Part shown: positions 1 to 11,512 of the stretch, piece by piece
Numbering within the stretch: the stretch's first letter is position 1
How the letters are laid out: every line of letters begins with the position of its first letter
Origin: Platycnemis pennipes
Lineage: Eukaryota; Arthropoda; Insecta; Odonata; Platycnemididae
Length of the DNA: 64,000 bases
Direction: 5' to 3'
Assembly: GCA_933228895.1 (NCBI GenBank)
Contig: OW121846.1
Span: forward strand, 147,888,746-147,952,745
The notes under the pieces: generated by a model
The model's database searches: none
The model's input: only the letters and a program-made list of their open reading frames with translations
Told to the model about the DNA's origin: nothing
Made by a program: the position numbers and the translations under genes

Positions 1-350
1 TTTTGAATCTGTCGGTTCGGTAATCAATTTCTCTAATTTGGTGATTATGGTCCAGTCTACCATAGTAAGTTGGGGTCCGCAAAATATTTTTAACATCATC
101 ATTGAAAATATGGTCTTGGAAATTATTTAAGAGATTACATCTAAATTTCAACCTGCGATCTGACAATGATTCCCAATTTAATTCATTTAATAGACAGGTT
201 ACGCTAATAAGGTTATCATACCGTCCCTTTACAAATCTTGCCGATCTTCGTTGCACACGTTCGAGTTCGTTATTTAGACCGATTTCGTAGGGATCTCATA
301 CACTGGCAGCATATTCCAAATGAGGTATGCGAAGCCACATTCACCTTCGA
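1..350 (-). mobile_element. LINE-B 3' RT-tail fragment (CR1/L2-like)
   Basis: Read on the minus strand, this encodes the degenerate C-terminal part of a non-LTR retrotransposon polymerase. It shows the block HLEYAASV-DP, then ERVQRRSARFVKGRYDN, ELNWESLSDRRLKFR and RTPTYYGRLDHN, ending REIDYRTDRFK at the window edge. The same blocks occur at 52653-53193 (+), 48290-48650 (+) and 24313-24745 (-), which defines a family I call LINE-B. The fragment is 5'-truncated near 350 and runs off the window. It sits after the RT palm domain, so no catalytic motif is present. It is a dead copy. Confidence 0.8.
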
Positions 351-583
351 AGAACTCTAGCGCTGTTTTTAGAGTGACATGGAAGCCCAATGAGATGCTC
401 TGTGAAAGAAGGAAATAATTCTTTCTCAATGCCCAACTCTCCCAAATCTCCAGATACTGGATGAACTGCTTGACACACTGGAAAGGAAAGAGAGGATATA
501 AAATTCTGCTGTGAGATTACAATTTTATGACTCGGTATCGACAAATGATTGCCTCCCATCCCTCCGAGTCCTTAACTATAGCT

Positions 584-2080
584 TCAGCTGGAGTTCTTGA
601 GTTCATCGCATGAATCAAGCGTGACATTCGCTCTATTAAGACTATCGATTGACCAAAGTCTTCCAGATGTGTTATATTTGTTATTAGAAAGGGAGATATC
701 GAAGTCGAGGAAGGTGATGTTGGAAGAGGAGATATGTGATGTGAAAGAAACTGACGAAGAAGCGTTGAGAGAGGCGAGGAATGAGTTAAGGGATTCAGTG
801 TCATGTGGCCAATGGAGAAAAATATCATCTATATAGCGGAGCCAGAGTAGAGTCTTGAGGGGGCATGTGGATAGAAAGGATTCTTCAAGGAGGCCGAGGA
901 AGAGGTTGGCATAAGAGGGACTAAATCTACTTCCCATGGCACAGCCCCTTGTTTGAAGGTAGAATTGGTTGTTGAAGGAAAAGGAATTGTGGGTAAGCAT
1001 GAGGTTGGTAAGGTCAAGAAGGAAGTCAGTGCTAGGAGTGTGTGGAGTAGAACGTTGGTTTAAGAAATAGTGGAGAGAGGAGAGGCCTTCCGAGTGAGGA
1101 ATAGAGGTATAGAGAGAGGTAACGTCAATGGTGGCCATGATGATATTTTGATCATTAGGAAGTGGAGTGGAAATGAGGCGGTCGAGGAATTGGTAGGTAT
1201 CTTTGATATAGGAGGAGAGGCCGTGGACTAGAGGTTGAAGGTAAAAATCTACAAAGGCGGGGATGCGTTCGGTGGGTGAGTAATAGGAGGAGACTATAGA
1301 ACGGCCGGGATTATTGGGCATGTGAATTATTGGGAGGATGTAGAAATGGGGGGTGCGGGGATGGAGTGGGGTAAGAAGGGAAATATCTTGTTGGGTGAGA
1401 CCTTCACTTGGGCCCTTCTCGTTTAATAATGTGACAATTTCGTTGAGGAATTGTGGGTTAGGATCGTGGGGCATAAGGTTATAGGAAGAAGTGCCCGAAA
1501 GTTGTCTGAGAGCCTCATTAGTGTAATCGGAGGAATTTAGGACCACAACGGTGGAGCCTTTATCAGAGGGGGTGATGACAATGTTGGGATTAGAAGTGAG
1601 GTTATTAAGGGCTGAGATTTCAGTGGGAGAAAGATTGGATTTAGGGTTAAGCGAGTTGATGAAGGTCGGATTGGAAATCTTAGAGAGAAGGAGGTTGCAA
1701 AATATTTCGACAGGGTGATTGGATGGGAGAGGCTTGGGTTCATGGCAAGAGGAGGGTTTGAATTTGGTAATAGCTGTGTGTATTGAGTTGGTGGGTGAAG
1801 GAAGTGTGGGTTGAGAGTTCCAGAAGTATTGCCACTTTAAGTTGCGACAGTAATTGAGGGTGTCCGTTGAGATATGAACAGGATTGATTTTGGGAGTCGG
1901 AGAAAAGGTGAGACCTTTGCTTAACAAAGAGATTTCGCTCGGGGAGAGAGGGGTTGAGGAAAGATTTACAACTGCTTGTTCAGTGGTCTCTGTGGAATTT
2001 TGACTGGGAGGAGGCGGAAGGTCATTGTTTTGTGGGACGCGGTTCGGAAAAACCCGGGTCGGGGCGGGAGGAATACCGAT
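584..2080 (-). CDS. Penelope-like element reverse transcriptase, 3'-truncated
   Basis: This is an open frame of 499 codons (first ATG at 1927, giving 447 aa; the frame stays open upstream to 2080 without a Met). It encodes a Penelope-like retroelement RT. Visible motifs in order are SEISLLSKGL near the start, TPSDKGSTVVVL, motif A DVTSLYTSIPHSEGL, motif B GCAMGSRFSPSYANLFLG, and the catalytic box RYIDDIF, followed by ITFLDFDISLS. The protein stops shortly after the LDF block. The thumb region and the GIY-YIG endonuclease expected downstream are not recognisable in 341-583, so the element is truncated or replaced there. The long frame implies relatively recent activity compared with neighbouring LINEs. 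Upstream, 1966-2226 holds another open frame that may belong to the N-terminus after a frameshift, but I do not recognise it. Confidence 0.85.
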   Translation of the reverse strand: MGIPPAPTRVFPNRVPQNNDLPPPPSQNSTETTEQAVVNLSSTPLSPSEISLLSKGLTFSPTPKINPVHISTDTLNYCRNLKWQYFWNSQPTLPSPTNSIHTAITKFKPSSCHEPKPLPSNHPVEIFCNLLLSKISNPTFINSLNPKSNLSPTEISALNNLTSNPNIVITPSDKGSTVVVLNSSDYTNEALRQLSGTSSYNLMPHDPNPQFLNEIVTLLNEKGPSEGLTQQDISLLTPLHPRTPHFYILPIIHMPNNPGRSIVSSYYSPTERIPAFVDFYLQPLVHGLSSYIKDTYQFLDRLISTPLPNDQNIIMATIDVTSLYTSIPHSEGLSSLHYFLNQRSTPHTPSTDFLLDLTNLMLTHNSFSFNNQFYLQTRGCAMGSRFSPSYANLFLGLLEESFLSTCPLKTLLWLRYIDDIFLHWPHDTESLNSFLASLNASSSVSFTSHISSSNITFLDFDISLSNNKYNTSGRLWSIDSLNRANVTLDSCDELKNSS

Positions 2081-2249
2081 TCATTCACCGCATATTTTAG
2101 GTCGGGCCCAACAAGTGAAAAGTACCACCTTCCTTTTGATTTCTCCCATTTTATTAGTGCCCTTTCCATAAACCCTTGCCTACTGTTGGCAATTAGCCGG
2201 ATATATCTCACGGATGTCTTCCGCACGATAATTACTAAGCAATTGTAAC

Positions 2250-3056
2250 AGCTAAGAACTTTATGGATACAACGCTGTCTGTTATGGCTTCACTGATGTT
2301 ATATGGATTGCTATAGTGGCCATTTTAGTTATTCCTCTTCCAAACATTTATTGCCACACTCTATTAGGTTTATTCAAAACTAGCATTCATCGCATCAAAC
2401 TTGAATTCCTACATTTCGAGTGATTCACTATCTTTTTCATTTGATATTTCCCTGTTCATTACCGCGTCGTCTACAATAATTCTAAGCTTACTACTACTAT
2501 GGCACCTATATTGTTGATTTATAAAAGAAATGGAAGGGGTTCATTACCATTCCATGGAGAACTAAACATGTGACTGCTAATGCATCGGACATGATACCAC
2601 CTAAAACGATCCTTTGTTGGCGTTCTATCTGTTTTAATAACAAAACATTTCAACTTCAGGATTTCTCTCGCGACCTGCCATAGAAGCTTGTGCTATTACT
2701 ATTTTTTTAACACCATCAGTGAAGCGGTCCGCCTCAAATTGCTACGAGAGAATTAGTCTGAGTATTACTTTATTATTAATATCATTGAATTATTAGATTA
2801 AATACGTCTTTCCATTCAAGTCTTAGTGAAGTCACAGTCTAAGCATGTTTATACTGTGGTGAAGTTAATGAGTTATACCTCAAGCATGGACACCCGCGAC
2901 TAGGTGCACATAAGGTAATGAAAATACTTCGGTATTATATAAATTATATTGGTCGGCTATCTGAGATAAAAAAACAAAGGCAAACATGCAAGCATGTTAT
3001 CCAGGTACTAGATTTATTCGTCTAAGACTTAATTTCGAAAATGACGTCTCATGACG
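2250..3056. other. No recognised feature
   Basis: This is AT-rich DNA upstream (in minus orientation) of the Penelope-like ORF. No ORF with family resemblance, tail or TIR was seen. Confidence 0.5.
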
Positions 3057-3373
3057 CAGCCAAGCCATGCGGTACACAAAGCGTTCAGCCACATTAATTT
3101 TGAGTCCAATATCAACCGATCATGACTTGAAGCACTAAAATAATCGATACTGACTTAATAATAAAGCATTTGCAATGCATTACATGATATATCTCACACT
3201 TAAAGATATCACAAGCGTAGCCCAGCCTTGCGGTACTCCATGCGTTCAACCACGTTAATTTGGAGTCCAATCTCAACTGATCTACAATTAAAGCACTAAA
3301 ATAATCGATACAGACTAAACACTAGGACGCTTGCAATGCATTACTGGATATATCCCATTCTTAAAGAGATCAC
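3057..3373. repeat. 161-bp tandem duplication, two diverged copies
   Basis: Copy 1 (about 3057-3217) and copy 2 (about 3218-3373) align end to end with a constant 161-bp offset. The GCGGTAC block is at 3069 and 3230, the TAATCGATAC block at 3141 and 3302, and the TTGCAATGCATTAC block recurs at the end of each. They differ by scattered substitutions and a small indel, so the duplication is old. It could be two units of a longer satellite elsewhere, or a local duplication. Confidence 0.85.
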
Positions 3374-3493
3374 ACTAACCTTTGCCTTGAACAAACTTTT
3401 GTTCCTTATCCCCAACTTCTTATTTTCCTTTATGGCGGATTCATATCCTGAGGTGCAGCCAGGCACAAAACAACGCCGTGATTTAGTCATCGT
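3341..3493 (-). pseudogene. THAP-type zinc finger fragment
   Basis: The minus-strand frame from an ATG at 3493 starts MTKSRRCFVPGCTSGYES and goes on to NKSLFKAKV. The Met-x-x-x-C-x-V-P-G-C-x-S-G-Y pattern followed by S-L-F-K is the beginning of a THAP (C2CH) DNA-binding domain, as found in P-element-like transposases and host THAP proteins. The rest of the domain (second Cys-His pair, AVPTIF box) is missing: the frame runs into the tandem duplication and ends at 3341. The upstream part of the same frame (to 3697) is not recognisable. It is probably a broken transposase exon; a lone host exon is less likely. Confidence 0.5.
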
Positions 3494-3499
3494 CTCTTC

Positions 3500-6400
3500 A
3501 GGAAGTCTGCTGGACAGATTCACTGAAAAACCTCGAGGAACAGAAGTGTTCAGTCCTACAAAACTGCAGCTACCACAGGCACTTTCACATGCACTTTGCG
3601 AAGAAGCCGGGCATCTGGGGTAGGCAACGCTACGACTGGCGAAATCTAGCAACTCGATTAAATTCTGAATTTCCTCAAAAACTCGGAATTTTCTCAAAAA
3701 ACCGTCCGGCCTGCCACCTACTGGGGCCTCCTATGACACTCCCTGGTGCTGCGGATACATCTAAGCAAACACTGCCCTCTGTGAAAGCAGGTGAATAACT
3801 ATCTGTGGATCAATCATTCAATAATTTATTGCTGGATTTTATTTATTTATTTCAAAAATATTTATTAGTTTATTTCTTATAACAGTTTGTATTTATTTTT
3901 ATTAGCAAGTCTTGAACTAGACCCAAAGTGCCTTGAAATTGATCAAGTTCACGCTTTGCTTCGCAGTAACGGAGGACTCCATTAGCAGGACGCGTGCGAG
4001 CCTCTAAAACAACTATTAATGGTTAATAGTTTAAAGGATTAGCCTTCCGGAGCTTTAACAATTTTCATGGGTGATAGTAAATACATGTTTAGTGGAGCTT
4101 AGGAGCTCTGGAATAAAATACAAGTAAGTTCAGGAGACGAATGCTCCCCATGTCTCGCAACGTGAACCATGCAGTACCTGTTGCGTCAGCTATACTCTAC
4201 CGCCATTTCGGAGTTTTCGGAGCGGAAATAAACTTAAAATGAACATTTAATTTTATAGCTATAGTCTGTATTTTATATCTTGGCAGTGAAGTCACGCCGC
4301 TGAGTTGCCAGATTGTTTTAGATGCTCTCTACTTCGTTTTCTCTCGCACAGTTTGATGAACAAATGACTAACGTTTTCCGGTGTATAATCAAAGTTTTTC
4401 TTTAATTAAATATTCTAACAGCATATTTTTTTGGAATTGAAGTTATTTTCCGTTTGTTTCCCGGGAATTCTTTGTCAGGAATTCAAGGCATCCTCAATCT
4501 CTTACGTATTAGAGCGTATTCGCCACGAGTTGTGCAAGTGATCTCTCATGGGACTTCGGAGTCAGGATACCTCACTAAAAAGTTCAATTTCAGTGAATCA
4601 AGCAAAAAAGTGTCTTGCATTTCAGTTATTAGGGTTGAGTGTGTTATACCAAGGAACTTAGTAACCTCGGCAGTGTCATTGATGGCGAAATTCGTAAAAA
4701 AATTGCTAAATGTGAGCTCTGCTCTCGTGTGGTGTGTACTTTGTTTTTCTCGAAGTTTTCTGCGGAGTTCAGTATTTATGAGAAATAATTTGTGTGTTAG
4801 AATCATGTGTAATACCGCCGCTGTTTAATTGGAGTGGTTAGTGATGTTAAAATTAGAATTTTTCTATGTCCATGTGTAATGCAGACACATGAGCTCGTGT
4901 CATGCTCTCAAATGTTTCTATTTTCCTCTGACAAAGGCCTATAAAATAACCAATAATGTGTAATAAATGTTAGTGATGTTGATTTAATGTACGAAAAATG
5001 GTAGGAAGTGGATTTGTTGGGATTTAGCATGAAGGACAGTAAAATTTGTTGCGGTGTCGTACAAATTCGTGCTCGACGTGACGACAGGTATATCTTTGAT
5101 ATTAATGAGCAGCTGATGCAGCCAAAGTTACAAAGATAGTGTGATAAGTCTTCGTGCACTGCATTATAAATGAAAAAGCATAAACCATGGAGTTTTCCGT
5201 GAGATAAGTGCTGTTGGAAAAACATTTACCGTGTCAATCAAATTCTCATTGTTGTAATGACGTAAATGTTTTGGTGATTTTGTGGTATTGCATTTATTTT
5301 TCTAAATAAAATGATAATCAGTGTCATAAGTAAATTTTTAAGCCGTATCGTAAGAAATAAGTAGTTCCTATGTGGTTGATGCCCATGATGAATAGAATGC
5401 CTTGAGTGTGAACGTGATTTTCTGAGGAATAACTGTGTTAATACAAAGTAGAAGCCTTGACTTTAGTTCAGCGTAGAATTTCTGAGCAAATTAATTTAAA
5501 ATGTAGAATCAGCTTGGTGAGTGAGGGAATCATTACAAGATGCATAGACTAAGGCACTCTAAAGAGATGGATGTAGGTGCAGCAAGATTTATCGTTATGG
5601 TTTAACACATTTATTTCAGTATATTTTAATGTCTTGGGCGTGTTATCAGATTCATAGGGATCAAAGTTTGAACCCAGTATCAGTGTGTTTTTCAGTGTTA
5701 ACTTTCTAAAGCCAGTTTTTCAATGCCAATAAACTTGTCATAGTCAGTCTCGTGGGATAATAGCTTTGATCTGCTTGCTTTCCTCAGTAAGCTTGACGTC
5801 GCTTCTGCACCTGCATAACCATTTGTAAGGAGAGACAGTGGCTTTATTCATATAGCAAGAGGGAATAGTCAGGGAGAGGATTGAGGTTGTAATTAGTAAG
5901 TACGTAGTTGAGTATTTGGTAAGAATCCCTTCAAGACGTGAGACAATTACATTATTGTCTACCGTTGCCGTTAAAATCTTGTTCTGTAAACCATTCATAA
6001 TGCATTACAGTGCCATGGAAAATAATTCCATTTCAAACGACTTGAAGTTACCGCAGGGTAATTCGCTGTAGCGACAGTAAATTGTTTTGTACCTCGTAAG
6101 TTGGCAAAAAACTTGGCAACGCATGTGATTTTTAGCTTCTCTCATTGGGGGAAAATCGATGTGTCGTCATCAATTTCGATGACGTCACTGCCATCTAAGG
6201 CCGCACAGACTATAACTGGGATTTCTCAATGCATATTATTTTCGTATAATGAATAAATTTATGGTGGAGCACGAATCGCAATTAATGATTTTAGTTTTCT
6301 TGGATGAAGGAAACTACACTATTAGAAATTGTGAGCATGGTCAATCCTGAGGTGGAAGATAAATGCATAAACACAGGTTATATGGTAACAACAGCTCATA

Positions 6401-6640
6401 GCAGCAGCAGCTTAGTACATGAATTCTTTATATTTGAACTTTAGTAATCAACCAAGAACACGTAGTAAATATTTTCATTTAATTTTCGGAAAACCTCTGT
6501 GAAACTAAAGGCCCCTACTGTATGGCTTCATATTTCCATTACTCCTGACCGAGTAATAATTTGCTAAAGTTACTCATCACTTTAGTGGGGAAAATAACAG
6601 CTATTCGTGCGTATGAAGCCATTACTTAAGCTTTTTATAT
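3500..6640. other. AT-rich stretch without recognised genes
   Basis: Short ORFs here (for example 4454-4828 + and 4546-4806 -) overlap each other on opposite strands and resemble nothing I know. No LINE tail, TIR pair or tRNA-like box was seen. It could hold introns or old repeats. Confidence 0.5.
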
Positions 6641-6840
6641 ACAATTCAGTTCCAGTGGAGGTGAGGTTCATTCACCTGTCAATCCTAGGGTCGTGGGTTC
6701 GAATCCCGCTTGGGGAGATATTTCACTGCCCTGGGTGTGGATGCCTCTGCTTGTGTAGTTGTAATTAGTTAAAGTACCCGATGTAAAGACCGTTTGTTTT
6801 GTTTTCTGGCTCATGAAAAATCAATAAATGCGTCAATTCC
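6640..6840 (+). repeat. tRNA-derived SINE-like repeat
   Basis: It contains a pol III B-box match, GGGTTCGAATCCC, at about 6690, preceded by CACCTGTCAATCCTAGGGTC as in a tRNA anticodon-arm region. Downstream is a body (GATATTTCACTGCCCTGGG, then TTAGTTAAAGTACCCGATG) that recurs at 13246-13320. A third copy of the head lies inverted at 26390-26530. A degenerate tRNA head plus shared body is the structure of a SINE. No clear A-box or target duplication was found. Confidence 0.6.
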
Positions 6841-6989
6841 ACCGATTACTGGGTCTATCCCGGAGGTCTCTTTGTTTTCAATGTAGGAATACTTTCGACT
6901 TTGTCACTGTTAGACTCCGTTAGTACGGGGATGGAGCCGACACGACAGCATAGGTCATTTTCGCCAAGTAGTATAGTTGGGTAAATCTA

Positions 6990-7385
6990 TAGGTGTAGGA
7001 TTTGTCGGGGGATGGAGGAAGGCATTAGTCTGCTCTTAACGAATGGACTAAGAGAGTCCCGGCCCGGAGTCCGAGACTCAAAGTGCTCTCCACACAAGTG
7101 GGGACCGATATATCGATAACATTCAAGATCCGGGATTCAAGTGTCTTGGCCCCTCTGGAAGGCAAGGTAATACTCTGGCTACCACATCAACTCCCTCGGA
7201 GTGTCATCCGGGGAGGAGGAACGTTAGGGGTGGGAATATCAGGGAGAACGCAAGCATGTTGGAGGAAACCCAGGTTCTATTGAAAAATCTCTGCTTCCGC
7301 TAGGGTTCGAACTGGGTTCCATGGAAAAGGACGTCCGTTTAAAATCCACCGCACAAACGGAATCTCCTAGTTTTAATTTTTTAAT
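6990..7385 (-). repeat. Dispersed SINE-like fragments
   Basis: Near 7020-7045, GGCATTAGTCTGCTCTTAAC matches the reverse of a block repeated at 53.8, 48.0, 55.0 and 60.3 kb. At 7285-7320 the minus strand carries AGTTCGAACCC, a B-box-like element next to a purine-rich AATCTCTGC block that also occurs at 62230. These look like pieces of tRNA-derived repeats; the boundaries are not resolved. Confidence 0.4.
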
Positions 7386-8075
7386 ACATTAATTGTGACT
7401 CAGGAGAGAGGAGATGAAGTCACTGCGAGACATGCTGGTTTACTGCTTTGGAAAATCGGTTGACGCTCAAAAGATTGCTTCTTTGACGTGGCTATGCAAA
7501 TGGGGATTTTCTACATCCATAGAGACTCTCCGTTTGAGACGCCAAGCAAGGAGACAGCAGCAGCAATCCTACGTGAAAAGTATTAGGAAGTACGTATGTA
7601 ACTGGTAATAGTTCCAAGCGGCGTAGGAGAGGTGGTAGGTACTAGCTACGTAACCCATACGTAACACTCCAGGTTTTCACTCATACATTCTTAGCATAGA
7701 AGCCCCACGAGTAGGCGAACAAAGTTTTATATTACGTAAATTAGATGCCTACTCCTTTTACACTTAATTTTATTGATAATTCGTGTCGTGTTTCAGCGTT
7801 CTTTTCAGTCGCGTTTTAAAATTTTGTGAAAAAATAACTTGACAACATAACTTCAATAAGAAACGCTGCTCTGAGAATCACTATTTTTTGTATTTAGGCC
7901 CCGCCTGAAAACAAATAGGTAGGTGATATAAAATTCAGGTCGATTCACTATTTTCTCACTGTAGATCCGGATATGCCGTATACGGCATATTCGCCCATAA
8001 CCCATGCTCAGCGAATAAATCAATGAATAATCCCCGCAAATCATTACGTACAAGCACTAATATTTAAAATTCTGT

Positions 8076-8120
8076 GGTTCACCCCCTGCCACACACTCGC
8101 GTGGTGGCCTGCAGGGAGTG
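8076..8120 (+). mobile_element. LINE-A/B 3' end fragment
   Basis: It matches the conserved LINE 3' stem-loop, with GGTTCACCCCCTGCCACACA followed by GTGGTGGCCTGCAGGG. The (TGTAGA)n tail is absent. Only about 45 bp survive. Confidence 0.7.
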
Positions 8121-8239
8121 TTGAAGATCAGGATAAAGAGTCATGGGGATCAGATGAAGGTACACCAGTACTTTGCATTTATCTCCTAAGGTATGAACAC
8201 CGTTTATTGTTTTCTTCGTCGTAAACATGGAGCAATAAG

Positions 8240-9000
8240 GGAAATTATTGAACCAGCACAAAAAATCCGAATTGACGGTATCGGAAAGAAGACATTTTGC
8301 GATCGGATTCCCTCTTGCCGAAAGCCTCATGGATGGCTCTCGGAATTTTGTACTTGGGGATTTTGAAACGGTACGCTCCTCTCTCACTGGAGACAGCCGA
8401 GTGCACCGCAGCGGACCTTCCCGAGAGAGCGACGAAATATCCAGCACCCCATCGCTCGGCGTTATCCTGAGGTGTCCGCGAGGGAGGCTCGGAAGGTTGT
8501 TCCGTTCACTTTCCTGGAAGAGGGTCTTAGAAAGGGCGTCGGGACGGGCCTCACTGGGGACAAAGGCTCGGAGAGGGTGGATCAGTTTTGATTGAGACGC
8601 CGCTGCGGCGTTGGACGAACGGCCTGCAGCCGTAGCGGCTCCACTGACGCGATCCAAGGATCACAAACGCGCCGCCGCCGCCTCCCTATCAAGATGGGGC
8701 TCAAAGCCTCCGGTTCCCCACCCCTCGACAGCGAGGCACACGAAATAAACACGCCCGAGGGTTTCTTTTTTCCCCCCGCCCAGTCCAACCTGAACGAACG
8801 GCGGAGCTCTGTCCAAATTCCACGGATCACGTTCCGCCGGAACAATGGGAAGTGATCAGTGATCACTCTGCCGTTCGCCTTCATAGCGCACATCCGATGG
8901 ACACAAGGCAGCTAGCGAGTGCTTCAAATGTCGTGGTCCATGTCTTCACTCTGATTTTGTTCCGGAGAGGGCAGTTTTCTGATCTTTGCGAAGTGCAATG
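8240..9000. other. CpG-rich block
   Basis: Base composition rises sharply over AT-rich flanks, and CG dinucleotides are frequent (for example GACGCCGCTGCGGCG, CGCGCCGCCGCCGCC). Overlapping ORFs on both strands (8079-8657 -, 8248-8595 +, 8582-8893 -) follow from the high GC and show no recognisable domain. It could be a CpG island/promoter of a gene whose exons lie outside this stretch, or a GC-rich repeat. Confidence 0.45.
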
Positions 9001-9217
9001 TGTACGGCAACATCCTACTCGGATTTAACAACAGCCACTGTCTTGTGGCAGCTCTTTCCTTCAATTCATTCGCATAAAACCCACGAATTCGCTCCGAAAC
9101 GCAAGGGCCTGCCGATTTTTCTTAACACTCTGTTAGGCATGGACGTTCTTTTAGTTAAGAGGGAAGCGCAGGTACTGTTCGTTTTCCATCGTACATAGAC
9201 CTCGACGGCACCCGGAG

Positions 9218-9326
9218 CGGAGATAAAAATATAGCTCTCACATCGAGTAGGTGTGTTTTTGAAGAGTAGTTGTAGTTTTTGAAGACGCCATCTTTACGCT
9301 CTGTTGAAATATGTAAAAGAGGTAAG
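9218..9326 (+). promoter_or_regulatory. Possible TATA promoter with short first exon and splice donor
   Basis: Just past the CpG-rich block there is a TATA-like GATAAAAATATAGC at about 9222. A strong splice-donor match, AAGAG|GTAAGTT, follows at about 9320. This would make a short non-coding first exon of roughly 70 nt. The arrangement is suggestive only; no downstream exon could be identified. Confidence 0.2.
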
Positions 9327-9558
9327 TTTGATGTAATTCGTTAATTGTAGATGCATGTCACGATTTTCATGCATGTACATAAATTTAGAAGTGAAAGTAA
9401 CGCAATGAATACCATAATTATGTTACGTCATCAACTGTATACCCGAACCACTGTCTTCCGAGAAAACTAGGAAATAGAGTTGTATAGATTTTCTTTCGTC
9501 GAGTTGAAAATATTGAGATAGTTACTTTGCAAGCCCGTGAATTGATTTTACCTCATGC

Positions 9559-9680
9559 AGTTCATCTACATCTTCGCAATAGCATGCGAGCCACAGTGCG
9601 GTTGTGTGGCAGGAGGTGAATATCATCAAGCCTGCACAATTGACATGCGACTAGGCTACCGCCTGGAAACATATTAGATA
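9559..9680 (-). mobile_element. LINE-A/B 3' end, inverted copy
   Basis: On the minus strand this has the LINE 3' UTR, the stem-loop core (CCTGCCACACAACCGCAC), and the remains of the GATGTAGATG tail at 9559-9575. It is heavily diverged. Confidence 0.65.
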
Positions 9681-9689
9681 AAAAGGTCA

Positions 9690-11025
9690 TTTGCAGCTAC
9701 ATGGATAGACATAATGATGCTGAGAATAATAGAGGAAATTGTTATATTTTCATGAAAAAACGCCTCTTAGGGGTTTCTGCAATTTCTCATTCTTTTTGCC
9801 TTCAGCCCCGTCCCACATTTCACGGAAAATTTGATATCACGCAGTGGAAATGACGCAAGTTATGACGCATAGGAGCAGCAATTTTAGGTCAAAGAAAACG
9901 TATGCAATTAAAGATTACTGGTCCATTTAATTATTTGGATATGATGCAAAATCATGATTCCATTAGGTGATCAAATTCCGCAGTTTTTTCAGGCATATTT
10001 CAGAAAAGAATCCCCTATATAGTTTTCAGTATGTAATTGTATAGAATATATGCAATGAAAGGTCCCTGTGTTTCATCGAATCCGATGTGATCTAATGTGA
10101 CGAATTGCCAATGGAATAAATGTGATCGTATGAAAAATTTTCTCCACTAATTACCTACAGGAAAAACTAGATTTTGGAAAAACGATGATCATAAAATTTG
10201 ACTCCATACATATGAATGGGGAAGCGGGAAGATTTTTGTGGAGAACCTTTTAGTTGAATAAAGATTGAGTGTTTGACTAGCAAATATGAACTTTCATGTC
10301 TCTGACACTGGATACGTTTGAATATAGGGTCCTTCGTTGTTTTGGCAATACAGCGAGAGCGACAGTATAATAAAACAGAAAGCTGGTCTGCTGGGAGGAT
10401 ATGATTTCTTCCTTGCAGAAAGGAGAACCGAGAAATTTCTGAGTGAACGATTGCGGAAAGAATCTCAAGGTGAGAGAAATGAAGAGAGTAGGAAAGGGAA
10501 ACCAACAATTTCTCCTTACAGAAATGCGAAGGTAAAAGAGCAATAGGGCTAAGTTCCATATTAGCATTATGAAGGAAAAGGTGAGTGTGACTCAGTTTGC
10601 TCAACGGGATTGCATATATGAGAGCACGCATTCGTCGAGGACAGAAGAAATGCCTAAAGTAGAATTAAACCTGGCTCACATTTGGTTCTCTTGTGACCCC
10701 ACACAAGTAATTCTGGGGACTCTGATTGTCCCTGCATAATATTTGCTTTAAATTGACATTTTCTCGTAAATTCTTCCTTGGTGTATTTAGCAAAATGCCC
10801 AAAGTGACAAGAAGTTTGCAGAGTATAATCTGAGGGGATCTTAAATCCTGAGTGGCATTTATCTAATGGCCCGTAGTTTTAAAGAATCCTTGGTTATCCA
10901 AGAAAATTAAATGCTCAGTGTCGTGTTAGTTTCTTTAGAGTGGAAATGTGACATATCACTAACCAGGATTTTTGAAAATAATTGACCTTCACTTGATGGG
11001 ATTTTTTTATAGCTGAAAATAGCTT
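9690..11025. other. No recognised feature
   Basis: The short ORFs on both strands (10167-10631 -, 10337-10546 +) are mutually overlapping and match no family I know. Confidence 0.45.
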
Positions 11026-11029
11026 GTTT

Positions 11030-11105
11030 ATTATTTGATGGAATAATTCAGTGAAGAGCTGCGTCAAACCAATCTCAGGATTGCTTGCTAATGATAATGA
11101 ATTGA
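11030..11105 (+). mobile_element. LINE-C 3' terminal scrap
   Basis: It contains GAGCTGCGTCAAACCAATCT followed by an ATGATAATGA tail, matching the 3' terminus of LINE-C seen at 14130-14375 (+), 12365 (-) and 26590 (-). Confidence 0.6.
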
Positions 11106-11419
11106 AAATAGCTAAAATTTGTAATATTCCACATAACTTTGAAACATTTAACATAGGTTTTCTGGGATATTACAAAGGTCAGTTATTTGCGATTTAGCAG
11201 AATGTATTTCAAATGATTTGAGCCAGCAAAATCATTCCTATAGGAAACAACTCGCTACTTAAGAGATTGAATCTAAATTTTTTATCTGATAATATGCTTA
11301 ACACAGTAATGAAACAGTTTTCAGAGGCACCACTTCACGAGATATGTTATTTGAATGTGAGTTTAATAGTAATGTTTACCTCTTTTAGGCCCATTATTAA
11401 TAATGTTGCAATTAATTAG

Positions 11420-11512
11420 TACTATTGTACCTATTTTTAGCATGTAAGTGTGCATATCCCCCTACCGCAAAACGTCGCGGTGACTCGCAGGATATCAGGT
11501 AGATATAGACTA
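11420..11512 (+). mobile_element. LINE-A/B 3' end, degenerate
   Basis: TGTGCATATCCCCCTACCGC with GGTGACTCGCAGGATATCAG and a TAGATATAGA remnant is a decayed copy of the conserved LINE 3' terminus. Confidence 0.55.

Noticed and set aside
584..2080. Reading the long ORF as telomerase or a host RT gene
   Set aside because: The SEISLLSKGL start, DVTSLYTSIP, GCAMGSRFSP and YIDDIF blocks are Penelope-like element signatures, and the frame is truncated beside other TE debris.
4454..4828. 124-aa plus-strand ORF near 4.5 kb
   Set aside because: It overlaps an 86-aa minus-strand ORF, has no recognisable motif, and lies in AT-rich DNA; the support is too weak to call a gene.
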